Part shown: piece by piece, positions 1 to 8,782 of the stretch
How positions within the stretch are numbered: the first letter of the stretch is position 1
Layout: each line of letters begins with the position of its first letter
DNA from: CAYPGJ01 sp050174775
GTDB taxonomy: Bacteria > Planctomycetota > Phycisphaerae > Phycisphaerales > UBA1924
Assembly (NCBI GenBank): GCA_050174775.1
Contig: JBFXJP010000001.1
Span: forward strand, 868,001 to 932,000
DNA length: 64,000 nucleotides
Reading direction: 5' to 3'
Notes under the pieces: generated by a model
What the model was told of the DNA's origin: nothing
The model's input: only the letters and a program-made list of their open reading frames with translations
Database searches by the model: none
Program-made: the position numbers and the translations under genes

Positions 1-1
1 C

Positions 2-325
2 GACGGCGTCGTCATCGCCACCTACGTGCGCCAGAGTCTCAACGAGCGCAAGCCCCGCACCATTCCCGAGATCCGCGCCGCAATCTTCGCCGCCGGCCTC
101 CGACGCGTCCGCCCCTGCCTCATGACCACCGCAACCACCGTCCTCGCCCTCCTCCCCGTGCTCACCAGCACCGGACGAGGCTCAGACCTCATGATCCCCA
201 TGGCCATCCCCACACTGGGCGGGATGACCGTCGTCCTCATCACCATGTTCGTCGTACCAACCCTGTGCTCGCTCCTTGAGGAGACTAAACTCCGTTTCTC
301 GAAGGAAGCCGCACCAAGCACCTGA
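2..325 (+). CDS. CusA/CzcA-family RND heavy-metal efflux pump, C-terminal end (5' partial)
   Basis: The gene enters from the left edge and only about 107 C-terminal residues are present. The visible part matches the last membrane segments of metal-exporting RND inner-membrane pumps. It has the GLRRVRPCLMTT stretch, which resembles the RVRPKAMT region of CusA, then LLPVLTSTGRGSD and a final IGGM-like helix ending in VVPTLCSLL. Such pumps use the proton gradient to export metal ions, typically Cu/Ag for the CusA branch, through a periplasmic adaptor. Two cysteine-rich genes follow at once in the same direction, which supports a metal-resistance unit. The metal cannot be assigned because the catalytic core lies outside the window. 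Confidence 0.88.
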   Translation, partial: DGVVIATYVRQSLNERKPRTIPEIRAAIFAAGLRRVRPCLMTTATTVLALLPVLTSTGRGSDLMIPMAIPTLGGMTVVLITMFVVPTLCSLLEETKLRFSKEAAPST

Positions 326-342
326 CACTGGAGGTTGTGCTC

Positions 343-1185
343 ATGAAACGTTCCCGCTTCGCAACCCTCGCCGCCGCCCTCACCACGGGCGCGCTCGCGA
401 TGCTCTCCGCAAACGCCTACGCCGGCGGCAAGACCTGCATCATCACCGGCGAGCCCGTTGAAGCCGGCTCGCCCACCGCCGAGTTCAACGGCAAGACCGT
501 CGACTTCTGCTGCAAGCGCTGCCTCCGCAAGTGGGACGCTATGTCCGACAGCGAGAAGACCGCCACCCTCGCCAAGTTCACCCCCCCGGCCGAAGACCAC
601 GACGAGGGCGACGACCATCACGCCCACGACGACGCCAACCCCGTCCCCGCGGGCAACGCCGCCTGCCCCGGCTGCGACGAGGTCATGTCCGGCCCCCCCG
701 CCCACACCGTCGTCTTCAAGGGCGTCGCCATCGGCCTCTGCTGCGCAGGCTGCGAAGCCAAGTGGACCAAGATGGACGAGGATGCACGCTTCGACTTCCT
801 CCTCGCCCACGCCGACATGGGCCCCGTCAACGACACCTGCCCCATCGGCAACGAGCCCATCGACCTCGCCACCCCCACCACCCGCGTGATGGGCAAGACC
901 ATCGGCTACTGCTGCGCCGGCTGCGAGAAGCACTTCGCGGCGAAGCCCGCCGACGAGCAGAAGGCCTTCCTCGCCAAGTACGCCGATCTCCCCGTCGCAA
1001 ACACCTGGTGCCCCGTCGGCAAGCATGAGGTCAACGCCAACGGCGGACAATTCGTCTTCAACGGGAAGAAGATCCAGCTCTGCTGCCCCGACTGCATCCC
1101 CGGCTGGATCAAGATGTCCAACACCGAGCGTCAGGCCGCGCTCGTCGAAGCCCTCGAAGCGGGCAAGAGCAATGCAGCCCACTAA
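343..1185 (+). CDS. Secreted protein with four CC-x2-C (TRASH/YHS-like) metal-binding modules
   Basis: This 280-aa protein has an N-terminal signal peptide ending near ANAYA (residue 27). Four repeats follow, each with an early cysteine (C32, C108/C111, C166, C223) and a later hydrophobic-CC-x2-C motif (C56/57/60, C133/134/137, C190/191/194, C247/248/251) followed by W or F. This is the pattern of TRASH/YHS-type metal-binding domains. A His/Asp-rich linker (residues 85-100) separates repeats 1 and 2. The ATG at 343 is chosen because GGAGG lies at 330-334; an upstream GTG at 337 is too close to that site. It sits 17 bp after a CusA-like pump gene and overlaps the next gene, so periplasmic metal capture is likely. 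No enzyme activity is evident. Confidence 0.85.
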   Translation: MKRSRFATLAAALTTGALAMLSANAYAGGKTCIITGEPVEAGSPTAEFNGKTVDFCCKRCLRKWDAMSDSEKTATLAKFTPPAEDHDEGDDHHAHDDANPVPAGNAACPGCDEVMSGPPAHTVVFKGVAIGLCCAGCEAKWTKMDEDARFDFLLAHADMGPVNDTCPIGNEPIDLATPTTRVMGKTIGYCCAGCEKHFAAKPADEQKAFLAKYADLPVANTWCPVGKHEVNANGGQFVFNGKKIQLCCPDCIPGWIKMSNTERQAALVEALEAGKSNAAH

Positions 1186-2059
1186 CCCCCCGACCACATC
1201 CGCCCGACGCGCGCACGCTCACACAGCGCGCCGCGCGAGCGCATGGTCCATGCTGGCCGCAGGGCTCATCGCCCTGTGGCTCGCCTTCTCCCCCGCGCCC
1301 TCCTCCGCGCACGCGGACGAGCCCGCGCACCCATCAACCAACGCGATGTGCCCCGTCATGACCGACGAGCCCGTCGACCCCGACATCTCCCTCCTCCACG
1401 ACGGCAATACCGTCCTCTTCTGCTGCCAGAAGTGCCGCAGACTCTTCGAAGCCGCGCCCGACAAATACCTCCCCCACCTCCCCCAGTTCGGCGGCACGCC
1501 CCCCATCGCGGCCCCCGTCTCCTCCACCCACGCCGCAACCCCCGACGACGACGATCACGACGACGACAAACCCGCAACCTCCTCCCGCGACTTCTCCTCC
1601 GTCCCTCTCCTCGAACGCCTCGGGCGCTTCCACGTCGTCACCGTCCACTTCCCCATCGCGCTCCTCTGCATCGCCGCACTCATCGAACTCTTCCGACCCA
1701 AGCGCGCAACCACCGAACCCGAATCACACGCCGCATTCACCGTCCGGCTCCTCGCATGGCTCGGCGCCGCCGGCGCGCTCCTCGCCATGACCCTCGGCCT
1801 CATCCACGAAGAAGCCGTCGAAGCCACACTCTCCGGCGCCGCATACGAAACGCTCGAACTCCACCAACTCACCGGCATCATCTCCGCCGTCGCCGCGACC
1901 CTCGTCGCACTGGCCCTCCAGGCCCGCGCCGCCCAGCCACAAACACTCATCGCCAAGCTCGCCGCCCCACTCCTCTACCTCCTCGCGCTCACCACCATCA
2001 TCACCGCGCACCTCGGCGGCCAGCTCGTCTACGGCCCCAACTTCCTCACCCCCTGGTGA
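1172..2059 (+). CDS. Membrane protein: one CC-x2-C metal module plus DUF2231-like domain
   Basis: This 295-aa protein starts at an ATG inside the end of the previous gene (14-bp overlap), so the two are probably translated together. After a hydrophobic N-terminal segment it has one more metal module (CPVMTDEPV, then FCCQKCRRLF). An Asp-rich linker follows, then about four membrane helices starting with FHVVTVHFPIALL. This resembles the DUF2231 membrane domain, which usually begins with a conserved histidine-containing HFP motif. Such domains often occur with haem or metal proteins in planctomycetes, but the exact role is unknown. Context suggests a membrane partner of the adjacent metal-binding protein. 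Confidence 0.8.
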   Translation: MQPTNPPTTSARRAHAHTARRASAWSMLAAGLIALWLAFSPAPSSAHADEPAHPSTNAMCPVMTDEPVDPDISLLHDGNTVLFCCQKCRRLFEAAPDKYLPHLPQFGGTPPIAAPVSSTHAATPDDDDHDDDKPATSSRDFSSVPLLERLGRFHVVTVHFPIALLCIAALIELFRPKRATTEPESHAAFTVRLLAWLGAAGALLAMTLGLIHEEAVEATLSGAAYETLELHQLTGIISAVAATLVALALQARAAQPQTLIAKLAAPLLYLLALTTIITAHLGGQLVYGPNFLTPW

Positions 2060-2062
2060 GCC

Positions 2063-3490
2063 TCACGCCCGCGCCCCGCTCGCACGCTTGAACGCCTCGA
2101 TCGCCCGGTCCCGCGCCTCCCCGTGGTCCACGATCGGCGACGGGTACCCCGCGCCCGCGCGCAGCAACCCCGCCTCCCAAGGCTCGTGAATCGCCTTCCC
2201 CTCGAGCCCCTTCAGCTCCGGAACCCACCTCCGGATGAACACCCCCTCCGGGTCGCACTTCTGGCTCTGACTCACCGGGTTGAAGATGCGGAAGTACGGT
2301 GCCGCGTCCGTCCCCGTGCTGGCCGACCACTGCCAACCCCCGTTGTTGCTCGCCAGATCACCGTCGATCAGATGCCGCATGAAGAACCGCTCCCCGATGC
2401 GCCAATCGAGGAACAGGTCCTTCGTGAAGAACATGGCCGTGATCATCCGAAGCCGGTTGTGCATCCACCCCGTCTCGCGCAAGCACCGCATCGCCGCGTC
2501 CACGATCGGATACCCCGTCCGCCCCTCCATCCACGCGCGCGCGTGCTCCTCGTTCTCCTCCCACTCGATCCGCTCCGTCTCCGTCTTGAACGGCCGGTGC
2601 ATGCACACGCGCGGAAAGCCCACCACGATGTGCCGGTAGAACTCCCGCCACACCAGCTCCGACACCCACGTCGAAACGCCCTTGTTCCCCCCCTCCCACT
2701 TCCCCCCGTTCGCCTCCAACCCCGCCTCCAGACACTGCCGCGTCGACACCGCCCCCACCGCCAGATACGCCGACAACCCGCTCGTCCCGTCCTCACTCAC
2801 CACGTCCCGCGCCGTGTCGTAGTCGTCGATCTTCCCCTCGACGAACTTCCTCAGCCTTCTCTGCGCTTCCTTCTCTCCCCCCGCCCACAAACCCGCATCA
2901 ACCCCCGACTCAAACCCCTCCACCCGCTCCGGAATCTCCGTCCCCTCAACCTCCAATTCCTTCTGCTTCCGCATCACCCCCACCGTCTCCGGAACCCCCT
3001 CCTCCCCAAACCGCTTGTACACGGCCTTCCGGAACGGCGTGAACACCGTGTAGTACGTCCCCTGCCCCGTCATCACCTCACCCGGCGCGAAGAACACCTG
3101 ATCGTGATGCGCCGCCACCTCCAGCCCCGCCTTCTCCGCAAGCCGCTCCACCTCCTCATCCCGCCGCGCCTCGTTCCACTCATACTCCCGGTTGAACGCG
3201 ATCCCCCCGCACTTGCACGTCTCGGCCTCCCGCACCACCAGCCCCGCCACATCCCTCGCCCGTTCCGCCCGCACCACGCGCAGCGCCACCCCCTTCTCCC
3301 GCAGCCCCGCCCTCAATTCCCGCAGGCACCGCAGCACGAACTCCACCCTGCACGCCGCGGTGTCGTGCCGTTCCCAATCCCCCGGCGAAACCACGTACAA
3401 CCCCACCACCTCTCCCCCCTTGGCCGCATGCCACAGCGCAGGGTTGTCACCCACCCGCAAGTCCGACCTGAACCACACCAATGTCCGCAT
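2063..3490 (-). CDS. phrB: Deoxyribodipyrimidine photolyase (class I)
   Basis: This 475-aa protein has the normal length and both domains of class I CPD photolyases. The N-terminal antenna-binding Rossmann domain starts MRTLVWFRSDLRVGDNPAL. The C-terminal FAD domain contains GYPIVDAAMRCLRETGWMHN, the NNGGWQWSASTGTDAAPYF region and RIFNP. It uses blue light and FADH- to split cyclobutane pyrimidine dimers. It overlaps the upstream methyltransferase gene at a TGATG junction; a GTG one codon earlier (3493) is also possible. It converges with the membrane-protein gene ending at 2059. Confidence 0.95.
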   Translation of the reverse strand: MRTLVWFRSDLRVGDNPALWHAAKGGEVVGLYVVSPGDWERHDTAACRVEFVLRCLRELRAGLREKGVALRVVRAERARDVAGLVVREAETCKCGGIAFNREYEWNEARRDEEVERLAEKAGLEVAAHHDQVFFAPGEVMTGQGTYYTVFTPFRKAVYKRFGEEGVPETVGVMRKQKELEVEGTEIPERVEGFESGVDAGLWAGGEKEAQRRLRKFVEGKIDDYDTARDVVSEDGTSGLSAYLAVGAVSTRQCLEAGLEANGGKWEGGNKGVSTWVSELVWREFYRHIVVGFPRVCMHRPFKTETERIEWEENEEHARAWMEGRTGYPIVDAAMRCLRETGWMHNRLRMITAMFFTKDLFLDWRIGERFFMRHLIDGDLASNNGGWQWSASTGTDAAPYFRIFNPVSQSQKCDPEGVFIRRWVPELKGLEGKAIHEPWEAGLLRAGAGYPSPIVDHGEARDRAIEAFKRASGARA

Positions 3491-4440
3491 CACACCGAGC
3501 CTTCGACAGCCTCGGCCTCGCAGATGAGCGTCGCCCCAAACAACATCGCACGCGTCATCACGTGCCCCAGCATCTCCCCGTACGGAACCTGAGCCCCCTC
3601 CCCCACCTTCCCCTCACGCCGCAACCGCTCGAACTTCCGCTTCGCGCTCCGCTGCGACCTCCACGTCCCCCACCACACCCCAAGCGCCAGCGGCGACAGC
3701 AACACGCTCGTCGGGCTCCAGTTCGAGTTCACCAGCCTCGTCATCCGAAACCCGCAGTGGTGCAGGCTGTACCGAAGCTGGTAATACGAAATCAAAAACG
3801 CGTGCCCGTGATACGTCCGCGTCCCGTCCGCCGACTTCCCCCACACCGACGTGTGCTCGTCGATGTAGCTGTTGAACGCCCGCTGCCCCGCGAACATGTA
3901 CGCCAGCCGCGCCCGCAGGCTCAGCAGGTTCGGCGTCGTGATCAGCATCCTCCCCCCCGGCCGCAGCACCCGACGCAGCTCCTTCAGCGTCTTGTGCCGA
4001 TCCACCACGTGCTCGATCCCCTCAACGCACAGCACCACGTCAAACGACCCGTCCTCAAACGGCAGCCGCGCCTCCATGTCCGCGGCCACGCACGCCACGT
4101 CCCCCTCCCGCTCCGGCCCCTCACCCGCATCGTCGTACAACGCCAGCCTCAACCACGTCGGCAGCCTCGCCCCCGTCTCATCCTCAAACGCGCTCACCAC
4201 CGGCTCCCCGTGCCGCTTCTTGGCCGCCTCCTCCAGGTACTCCGGAAACAGGTCCGCGCTCGTCACGTCATAGCCCGCCGCGCGCAGCGGAAACGACAGC
4301 ACCCCCGACCCCGCAGGCACGTCCAGCACGCGCAATCCCGCCCGCGCATCCCGCCGCGCCTCGGCAAAGTACGCCAGCACGCTCGGGTACAAAGACCTCG
4401 ACCGCAGACTCAACGACGCCCTGTCCAGCCGTTTCGCCAT
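3490..4440 (-). CDS. Class I SAM-dependent methyltransferase
   Basis: This is a 316-aa protein. The AdoMet-binding motif I is VLDVPAGSGVLSFPL (about residues 37-51). It is followed by an acidic strand end (TSADLFPEYLEEA), the FDVVLCVEGIEHV motif and LRRVLRPGGRMLITTPN, all typical of Methyltransf_11-type enzymes. The C-terminal 120 residues have no motif I recognise. An ATG at 4440 (MAKRLDRAS) is preferred over an upstream start at 4473, which would add a weak leader. It is co-transcribed with the photolyase, but the substrate cannot be inferred. Confidence 0.85.
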   Translation of the reverse strand: MAKRLDRASLSLRSRSLYPSVLAYFAEARRDARAGLRVLDVPAGSGVLSFPLRAAGYDVTSADLFPEYLEEAAKKRHGEPVVSAFEDETGARLPTWLRLALYDDAGEGPEREGDVACVAADMEARLPFEDGSFDVVLCVEGIEHVVDRHKTLKELRRVLRPGGRMLITTPNLLSLRARLAYMFAGQRAFNSYIDEHTSVWGKSADGTRTYHGHAFLISYYQLRYSLHHCGFRMTRLVNSNWSPTSVLLSPLALGVWWGTWRSQRSAKRKFERLRREGKVGEGAQVPYGEMLGHVMTRAMLFGATLICEAEAVEGSV

Positions 4441-4501
4441 CAGCGCGCAGCATACCGCCCGCGCCCGCGCCACGCCCCCCGCTCATCCGCTCGCCCTCGT
4501 C

Positions 4502-5563
4502 TCACTTCGCGCCGACCGCGCTCCGCTCCAGCACCTCGCTGAACCGCTTCCCCTTGCGCCCCTTCCACGCGCCCCGGTGATACGCGTCGCTCGCCAGCAG
4601 CGGAAGCAACGTCGTCGCCTCACCGAACACCATCTGCTCGTGCACCACGTCCACCTTGCCCCACGAGCACGCCTCACGCAGCGTCGACCCCGACAACGCC
4701 CCGTCACGAGAGTCCGCCACCGTGATCTGCACGGCATACTTGTGCATCGGCGCCTCCTCGCCCAGCAGCTCCGCGGCCACCACGATGTCCTGCGCAAAAT
4801 TCTTCGGCACGCCGCCGCCCATCATCAGCAGCCCCGTCGTCCCGCAGTGCACCTTGATCGCCGTCAACTCCCGGAAATCCTTCCCCGAATCAAACGCCAC
4901 GTGCGCCTCCGGACGCTGCACCTGGTGCAGCACGATCCCGAAGCCCGCCGAGCAATCCGAGAACGCCGGCACGAAGATCGGCACCCGCTTCTTGTGCGCC
5001 GTCAGCACGATCCCCGGGATGTCCCCGTGATGCTCCGCCAGATACGCCCCCATGGCGTCCACCAGCTCGCGCGACGAATACGCCCCGCCCGGCAGCGAAT
5101 CAAAGATCTTCTTCGTCGTGTCATCGCACAGCCGCAGCTCATCCTCATCGATGTACGTGTCGTAGATGCGGTCGATGGCCATGTCGCGCAGCGTCGGGTC
5201 ATCCACAACGGGCGCTTCCGGCGTTCCGGGGGCGATGTAGTGCCGGAACCCCAGCCCCTCGAAGAAGTCCTGGTCGACGATGTTCGCCCCCGTCGACACG
5301 ATCGCGTCGATCATGTCGTGCTCCATCATCGTCACGATCGCCCTCTTCATCCCGGCGGAGATCAGCGACCCCGCCAGCGTCAGGATGACCCCGCACTCCT
5401 TCTCCTCGAGCATCATCGACACGATGTCGCACGCCCGCGCCAGGTTCCGCGCCTGGAACGCCGTGCCCCGGTACGCCTCGATGATCGGCCGCGCATCAAA
5501 CTTCGTGATGTCCACGTGCTCGACCGGACGGCTCAACAGTTCCTGCTTCGTGGGCTTCTGCAT
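4502..5563 (-). CDS. Deoxyhypusine-synthase-family protein, probable polyamine enzyme
   Basis: This 353-aa protein belongs to the deoxyhypusine synthase fold family. It has the NAD-site features GVILTLAGSLISAGM and STGANIVDQD, a GIVLTAHKKRVPIFVPAFSD block, and the active-site SWGK with catalytic lysine K303 retained. Archaeal and eukaryotic relatives modify eIF5A with the aminobutyl group of spermidine. Bacteria lack eIF5A, and several relatives act as homospermidine synthases or related aminobutyl transferases. It lies directly downstream of the arginine decarboxylase gene on the same strand, so a polyamine reaction is the best inference. The substrate is not proven by sequence. Confidence 0.85.
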   Translation of the reverse strand: MQKPTKQELLSRPVEHVDITKFDARPIIEAYRGTAFQARNLARACDIVSMMLEEKECGVILTLAGSLISAGMKRAIVTMMEHDMIDAIVSTGANIVDQDFFEGLGFRHYIAPGTPEAPVVDDPTLRDMAIDRIYDTYIDEDELRLCDDTTKKIFDSLPGGAYSSRELVDAMGAYLAEHHGDIPGIVLTAHKKRVPIFVPAFSDCSAGFGIVLHQVQRPEAHVAFDSGKDFRELTAIKVHCGTTGLLMMGGGVPKNFAQDIVVAAELLGEEAPMHKYAVQITVADSRDGALSGSTLREACSWGKVDVVHEQMVFGEATTLLPLLASDAYHRGAWKGRKGKRFSEVLERSAVGAK

Positions 5564-5619
5564 CGTTCTCTGCTCCCTGAACGCCGGCTCTTCCGCTCGG
5601 CGATGAATGCTCTTCCAGA

Positions 5620-5694
5620 AACCAGCGACAAACCAGCGACTTTCCGGGGGCCGGGGGACCTTTCCGGGGGCCGGGGGGCCCTTCCGGGGGGGCC
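5620..5694. repeat. Short tandem repeats between speA and the DHS-like gene
   Basis: AACCAGCGAC occurs twice (5620-5629 and 5631-5640). A 20-bp G/C-rich unit beginning TTTCCGGGGGCCGGGGG follows at 5641-5660 and 5661-5680, with a truncated third copy at 5681-5694 that ends exactly at the speA stop codon. Each unit contains CCGGGGGCCGG, which could form G-rich or hairpin structures in the speA-DHS transcript. A role in termination or in setting downstream expression is possible but unproven. Confidence 0.8.
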
Positions 5695-7662
5695 TTACTC
5701 CTCCAGGTACGTGTACCCGTCCAGCCCCGCCTCGTAGAACCGCATCAACGACGACGACTCCGCCGGCGTCAGCAGCTTCGCGCGCACCGCACGCTCCACA
5801 TCCCGCCGCATCGCGCTCCGCAAATCCTCGGCATCAATCTGCACATACCGCAGCGCCTCGGCCACCGTGTCCCCCTCCACCACCTCGTCGATCGACACCT
5901 CCCCATGCTCGTCCACCGTCACGTGCACCGCATGCGTGTCCGCCAGCAGGTTGTGCAGGTCGCCCAGCGTCTCCTGATACGCCCCCACCAGGAACGCGCC
6001 CAGGAAATACGGCTCCCCCGCCTTCAGCCCGTGCAGCTCCAGCGTCTTCTTCACGTCGTGACGATCCACGAACTTGTCGATCTGCCCGTCCGAGTCGCAC
6101 GTGATGTCCGCCAGCACCGCCCGACGCACCGGCTCCTCATTGAGCCGGTGAATCGGCATGATCGGGAACAACTGATCGATCGCCCACGAGTCAGGCATCG
6201 ACTGGAAAATCGACATGTTGCAGAAGTAAATGTCGCTCAGGATCTCCGGCAGGCTCTCAAACTCCTCCGGCATCTCCCGCAGCTTCTCCGCCCGCTCCAG
6301 CACCTTCCGCCCGATCCCCCAGAACAGCCGCTCCGCCATCGCCCGCATCGGCAGCGTCATGTACCCGAGGCTGAACAGGCTCAACGCCTCGTCCCGCGCC
6401 TGCATCGCGTCGTGATGGCTCTCCAGCAGATTCCGGTCCGTCATCCCCTTGAACGTGTTGAGCAAATCGATCAGCGGCTGCGGCGCCTCGCTCTCCTGCG
6501 CCAGCATCGCCTCCACCTCCTCCACCGTCGGCGCACCGTCAAACTGCGACGACCCGATCACGTCGAACACCAGCACGCTCGAGTACGCGGCCATCGCGCG
6601 ACCCGACTCCGTGATGATCGTCGGGTGCGGCGCCCCCGCGTCGTCACACACGCTCTTGATCCGGTACACCACGTCCGCGGCATACTCCGCGATCGTGTAG
6701 TTCATCGACGACGAGAACGACGACTGCGATCCGTCATAGTCCACGCCGAGCCCGCCGCCCACGTCCAGCATCGTCAGGTTCGTCGCGCCCAAGCGACGCA
6801 GCTCCGCGTAGATGTGCGTCAGCTCGTTCAGCGCGTTCTTCAGGTTCCGGATGTCCGTGATCTGACTCCCGATGTGGAAGTGCAGCATGCGCAGACAGTC
6901 CAGCATGTCGTTCGCGCGCAGATACTCGAGCGCCTGCAGCAGCTCCGAGATGAACAGCCCGAACTTCGACCGCGCCCCCGCCGACGACTCCCAACGCCCC
7001 GAGCCCTTCGCGGCGATCTTCACGCGCACGCCGATCTTCGGCCGCACGTCATACCGCTTCGCGTGCTTCACCAGCAGCTCGAGCTCGCTGAACTTCTCCA
7101 CCACCGGGATGATGTTCCGCCCGATCTTCGTGGCCAGCACCACCATCTCGATGAACTCGTCGTCCTTGAACCCGTTGCACACGATCGGCATGTCCTGCCG
7201 ACCCTCGCTCATCCCCAGCACGGCCAGCAGCTCAGGCTTGCTCCCCGCCTCCAGCCCGAACCCCATCGGCCCCCCGATGTCCCGGATCTCCTCGACCACG
7301 TGCCGCTGCTGGTTCACCTTGATCGGATACACGCACCGGTACTCGCCCTTGTAGTCGTGCTCCGACATCGCGCGCTGAAACGCCCCCGCCAGCTCCTGCA
7401 GCCGATGACGCAGAATGTCCGTGAACCGGATCAGCACCGGAGTGCTCAGCCCGCGCTCGCGCAAACCCTCCACCAGCGCGTGCAGATCGATCCGCTTCCC
7501 CTGCATGCTCCGGTCCGGCAGCACGAGCACGTTCCCGTGCTCGTTCACGCCGAAGTACCCCTGGCTCCAGTCCTGCAGGCCGTACAGGCGCGCGGAGTCA
7601 TCCGCCGTCCAACGTCCGTGCAGAAAAGCGTTCTTCAACGACTGCGAGGCGATCGTTGCCAT
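5695..7662 (-). CDS. speA: Biosynthetic arginine decarboxylase
   Basis: This 655-aa protein is close to the 658 aa of the E. coli enzyme. The PLP-lysine block YPIKVNQQRHVVEE lies near residues 112-125. The GVRVKIAAKGSGRWESS stretch, the HIGSQITDIR motif, the DVGGGLGVDYDG motif and the C-terminal NVLADITCDSDGQID-type block (here LADITCDSDGQID) are all intact. It makes agmatine from arginine, the first step of the ADC route to polyamines. It is the first gene of a probable two-gene unit with the DHS-like enzyme. The annotated ATG is followed by MATIASQSL; a long leader region lies upstream at 7663-7758. Confidence 0.97.
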   Translation of the reverse strand: MATIASQSLKNAFLHGRWTADDSARLYGLQDWSQGYFGVNEHGNVLVLPDRSMQGKRIDLHALVEGLRERGLSTPVLIRFTDILRHRLQELAGAFQRAMSEHDYKGEYRCVYPIKVNQQRHVVEEIRDIGGPMGFGLEAGSKPELLAVLGMSEGRQDMPIVCNGFKDDEFIEMVVLATKIGRNIIPVVEKFSELELLVKHAKRYDVRPKIGVRVKIAAKGSGRWESSAGARSKFGLFISELLQALEYLRANDMLDCLRMLHFHIGSQITDIRNLKNALNELTHIYAELRRLGATNLTMLDVGGGLGVDYDGSQSSFSSSMNYTIAEYAADVVYRIKSVCDDAGAPHPTIITESGRAMAAYSSVLVFDVIGSSQFDGAPTVEEVEAMLAQESEAPQPLIDLLNTFKGMTDRNLLESHHDAMQARDEALSLFSLGYMTLPMRAMAERLFWGIGRKVLERAEKLREMPEEFESLPEILSDIYFCNMSIFQSMPDSWAIDQLFPIMPIHRLNEEPVRRAVLADITCDSDGQIDKFVDRHDVKKTLELHGLKAGEPYFLGAFLVGAYQETLGDLHNLLADTHAVHVTVDEHGEVSIDEVVEGDTVAEALRYVQIDAEDLRSAMRRDVERAVRAKLLTPAESSSLMRFYEAGLDGYTYLEE

Positions 7663-7758
7663 CTCAGTCCTTCGTCATGCGGAAAGGCGAGTCGGAGCGT
7701 GCTCGTCCACCACCGCCTCGAAGGCGAGCGACCAAGCCGCACAAGCCCCAAGTATAGA

Positions 7759-8778
7759 TCACCCCGAGCGTGCCCGACCCCTCCGTGCCACGCCTTTCTT
7801 CACCACCGCCCCCAGCGCCGCGGCCTCCTCCTGCCGGAACGCCGCGGCCGTGAAGCTCGACCCCACCTCCTCCTGCGACCACGTCCACGCCGCGCCCCGC
7901 TTCCCCTCATACCACGTCCACAACTCAAACCAGTACGACCGGAACTTGTGCCGCCCGAACCCCGAGTAGTGCTTCTCCAGCGCCCGCGTCACCTCGGCGT
8001 CCGTCCCCTCCATCCCCAGCACCGTCTTCCCATGCCGGATCGACTCCGTGTCGATCGCCAGCCTCGAATACCTCCCGAGCAACTGCAGCACATTCGCCGC
8101 GGAATACGGCCCGATCCCCGGCAACTCCAGGAGCGCCTCATACACCTCCTCATCTCCAACCCCGGGGTCCTCAAACCACTCCGGGTCCACCTCCCCGCCC
8201 GCCACCAACTTCGCCAGCTCCACCATCCGCTTGTCCCGATACCCCACCCCGCACCGCCCCCGAAGCGTGCTCGCCCGCGCCCGCGCCAGCCGCCCCTCAC
8301 TCGGGAACGCCGGCCCGAACACCTCACACAACCTCTGGTTCATCCGCACCGTGCTCGGCCAAGCCACGTTGCAACTCGTCACCGTCTTGATCAAGTCCTC
8401 AAAGAACGTCGGACTCCGAAAGAGCCGCCCCCTCCCCTTCGCATTCCCCTTCACCTTCCCCGACCACCTCGGGTCCACCCGGTGAAACTCCCCCACCCCC
8501 TCATCCTCCAGGCTCAGCATCCGCGCGATCTGACGCTTCGCCTCCCCCTGCTCCTTCTTCGAGAGCCCCCGATCCGCCTTCACCCCCAGCCGTCCACCCG
8601 CGCCACCCTCCTGCCCGATCACCACGCGCGCAGACCCCTCCGACAACCCGAGCACGCGCTCCAGCGTCCCCGTCTTGGGCTCCCACCGATTCGGCGCCAG
8701 CAAAAAATATCCGTACGAACACACGTCGCGCCGCAGCACATAGTCCCCCGGCGGCGTGATCGTCAGCCGAGTCCCCAC
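7759..8778 (-). CDS. HhH-GPD family DNA glycosylase (AlkA/OGG-like)
   Basis: This 339-aa protein has a helix-hairpin-helix LPGIGPYSA at residues 219-227, followed 16 residues later by the invariant Asp (D243 in LAIDTESIR). That combination defines the HhH-GPD base-excision superfamily. No lysine is present at the usual bifunctional position in the hairpin, so a monofunctional AlkA-like activity on alkylated bases is more likely than OGG1-type lyase action. There is no FeS cysteine cluster. The N-terminal 120 residues are divergent. Its GTG start lies 4 bp after the stop of the amidotransferase gene. Confidence 0.85.
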   Translation of the reverse strand: MGTRLTITPPGDYVLRRDVCSYGYFLLAPNRWEPKTGTLERVLGLSEGSARVVIGQEGGAGGRLGVKADRGLSKKEQGEAKRQIARMLSLEDEGVGEFHRVDPRWSGKVKGNAKGRGRLFRSPTFFEDLIKTVTSCNVAWPSTVRMNQRLCEVFGPAFPSEGRLARARASTLRGRCGVGYRDKRMVELAKLVAGGEVDPEWFEDPGVGDEEVYEALLELPGIGPYSAANVLQLLGRYSRLAIDTESIRHGKTVLGMEGTDAEVTRALEKHYSGFGRHKFRSYWFELWTWYEGKRGAAWTWSQEEVGSSFTAAAFRQEEAAALGAVVKKGVARRGRARSG

Positions 8779-8782
8779 GCCC

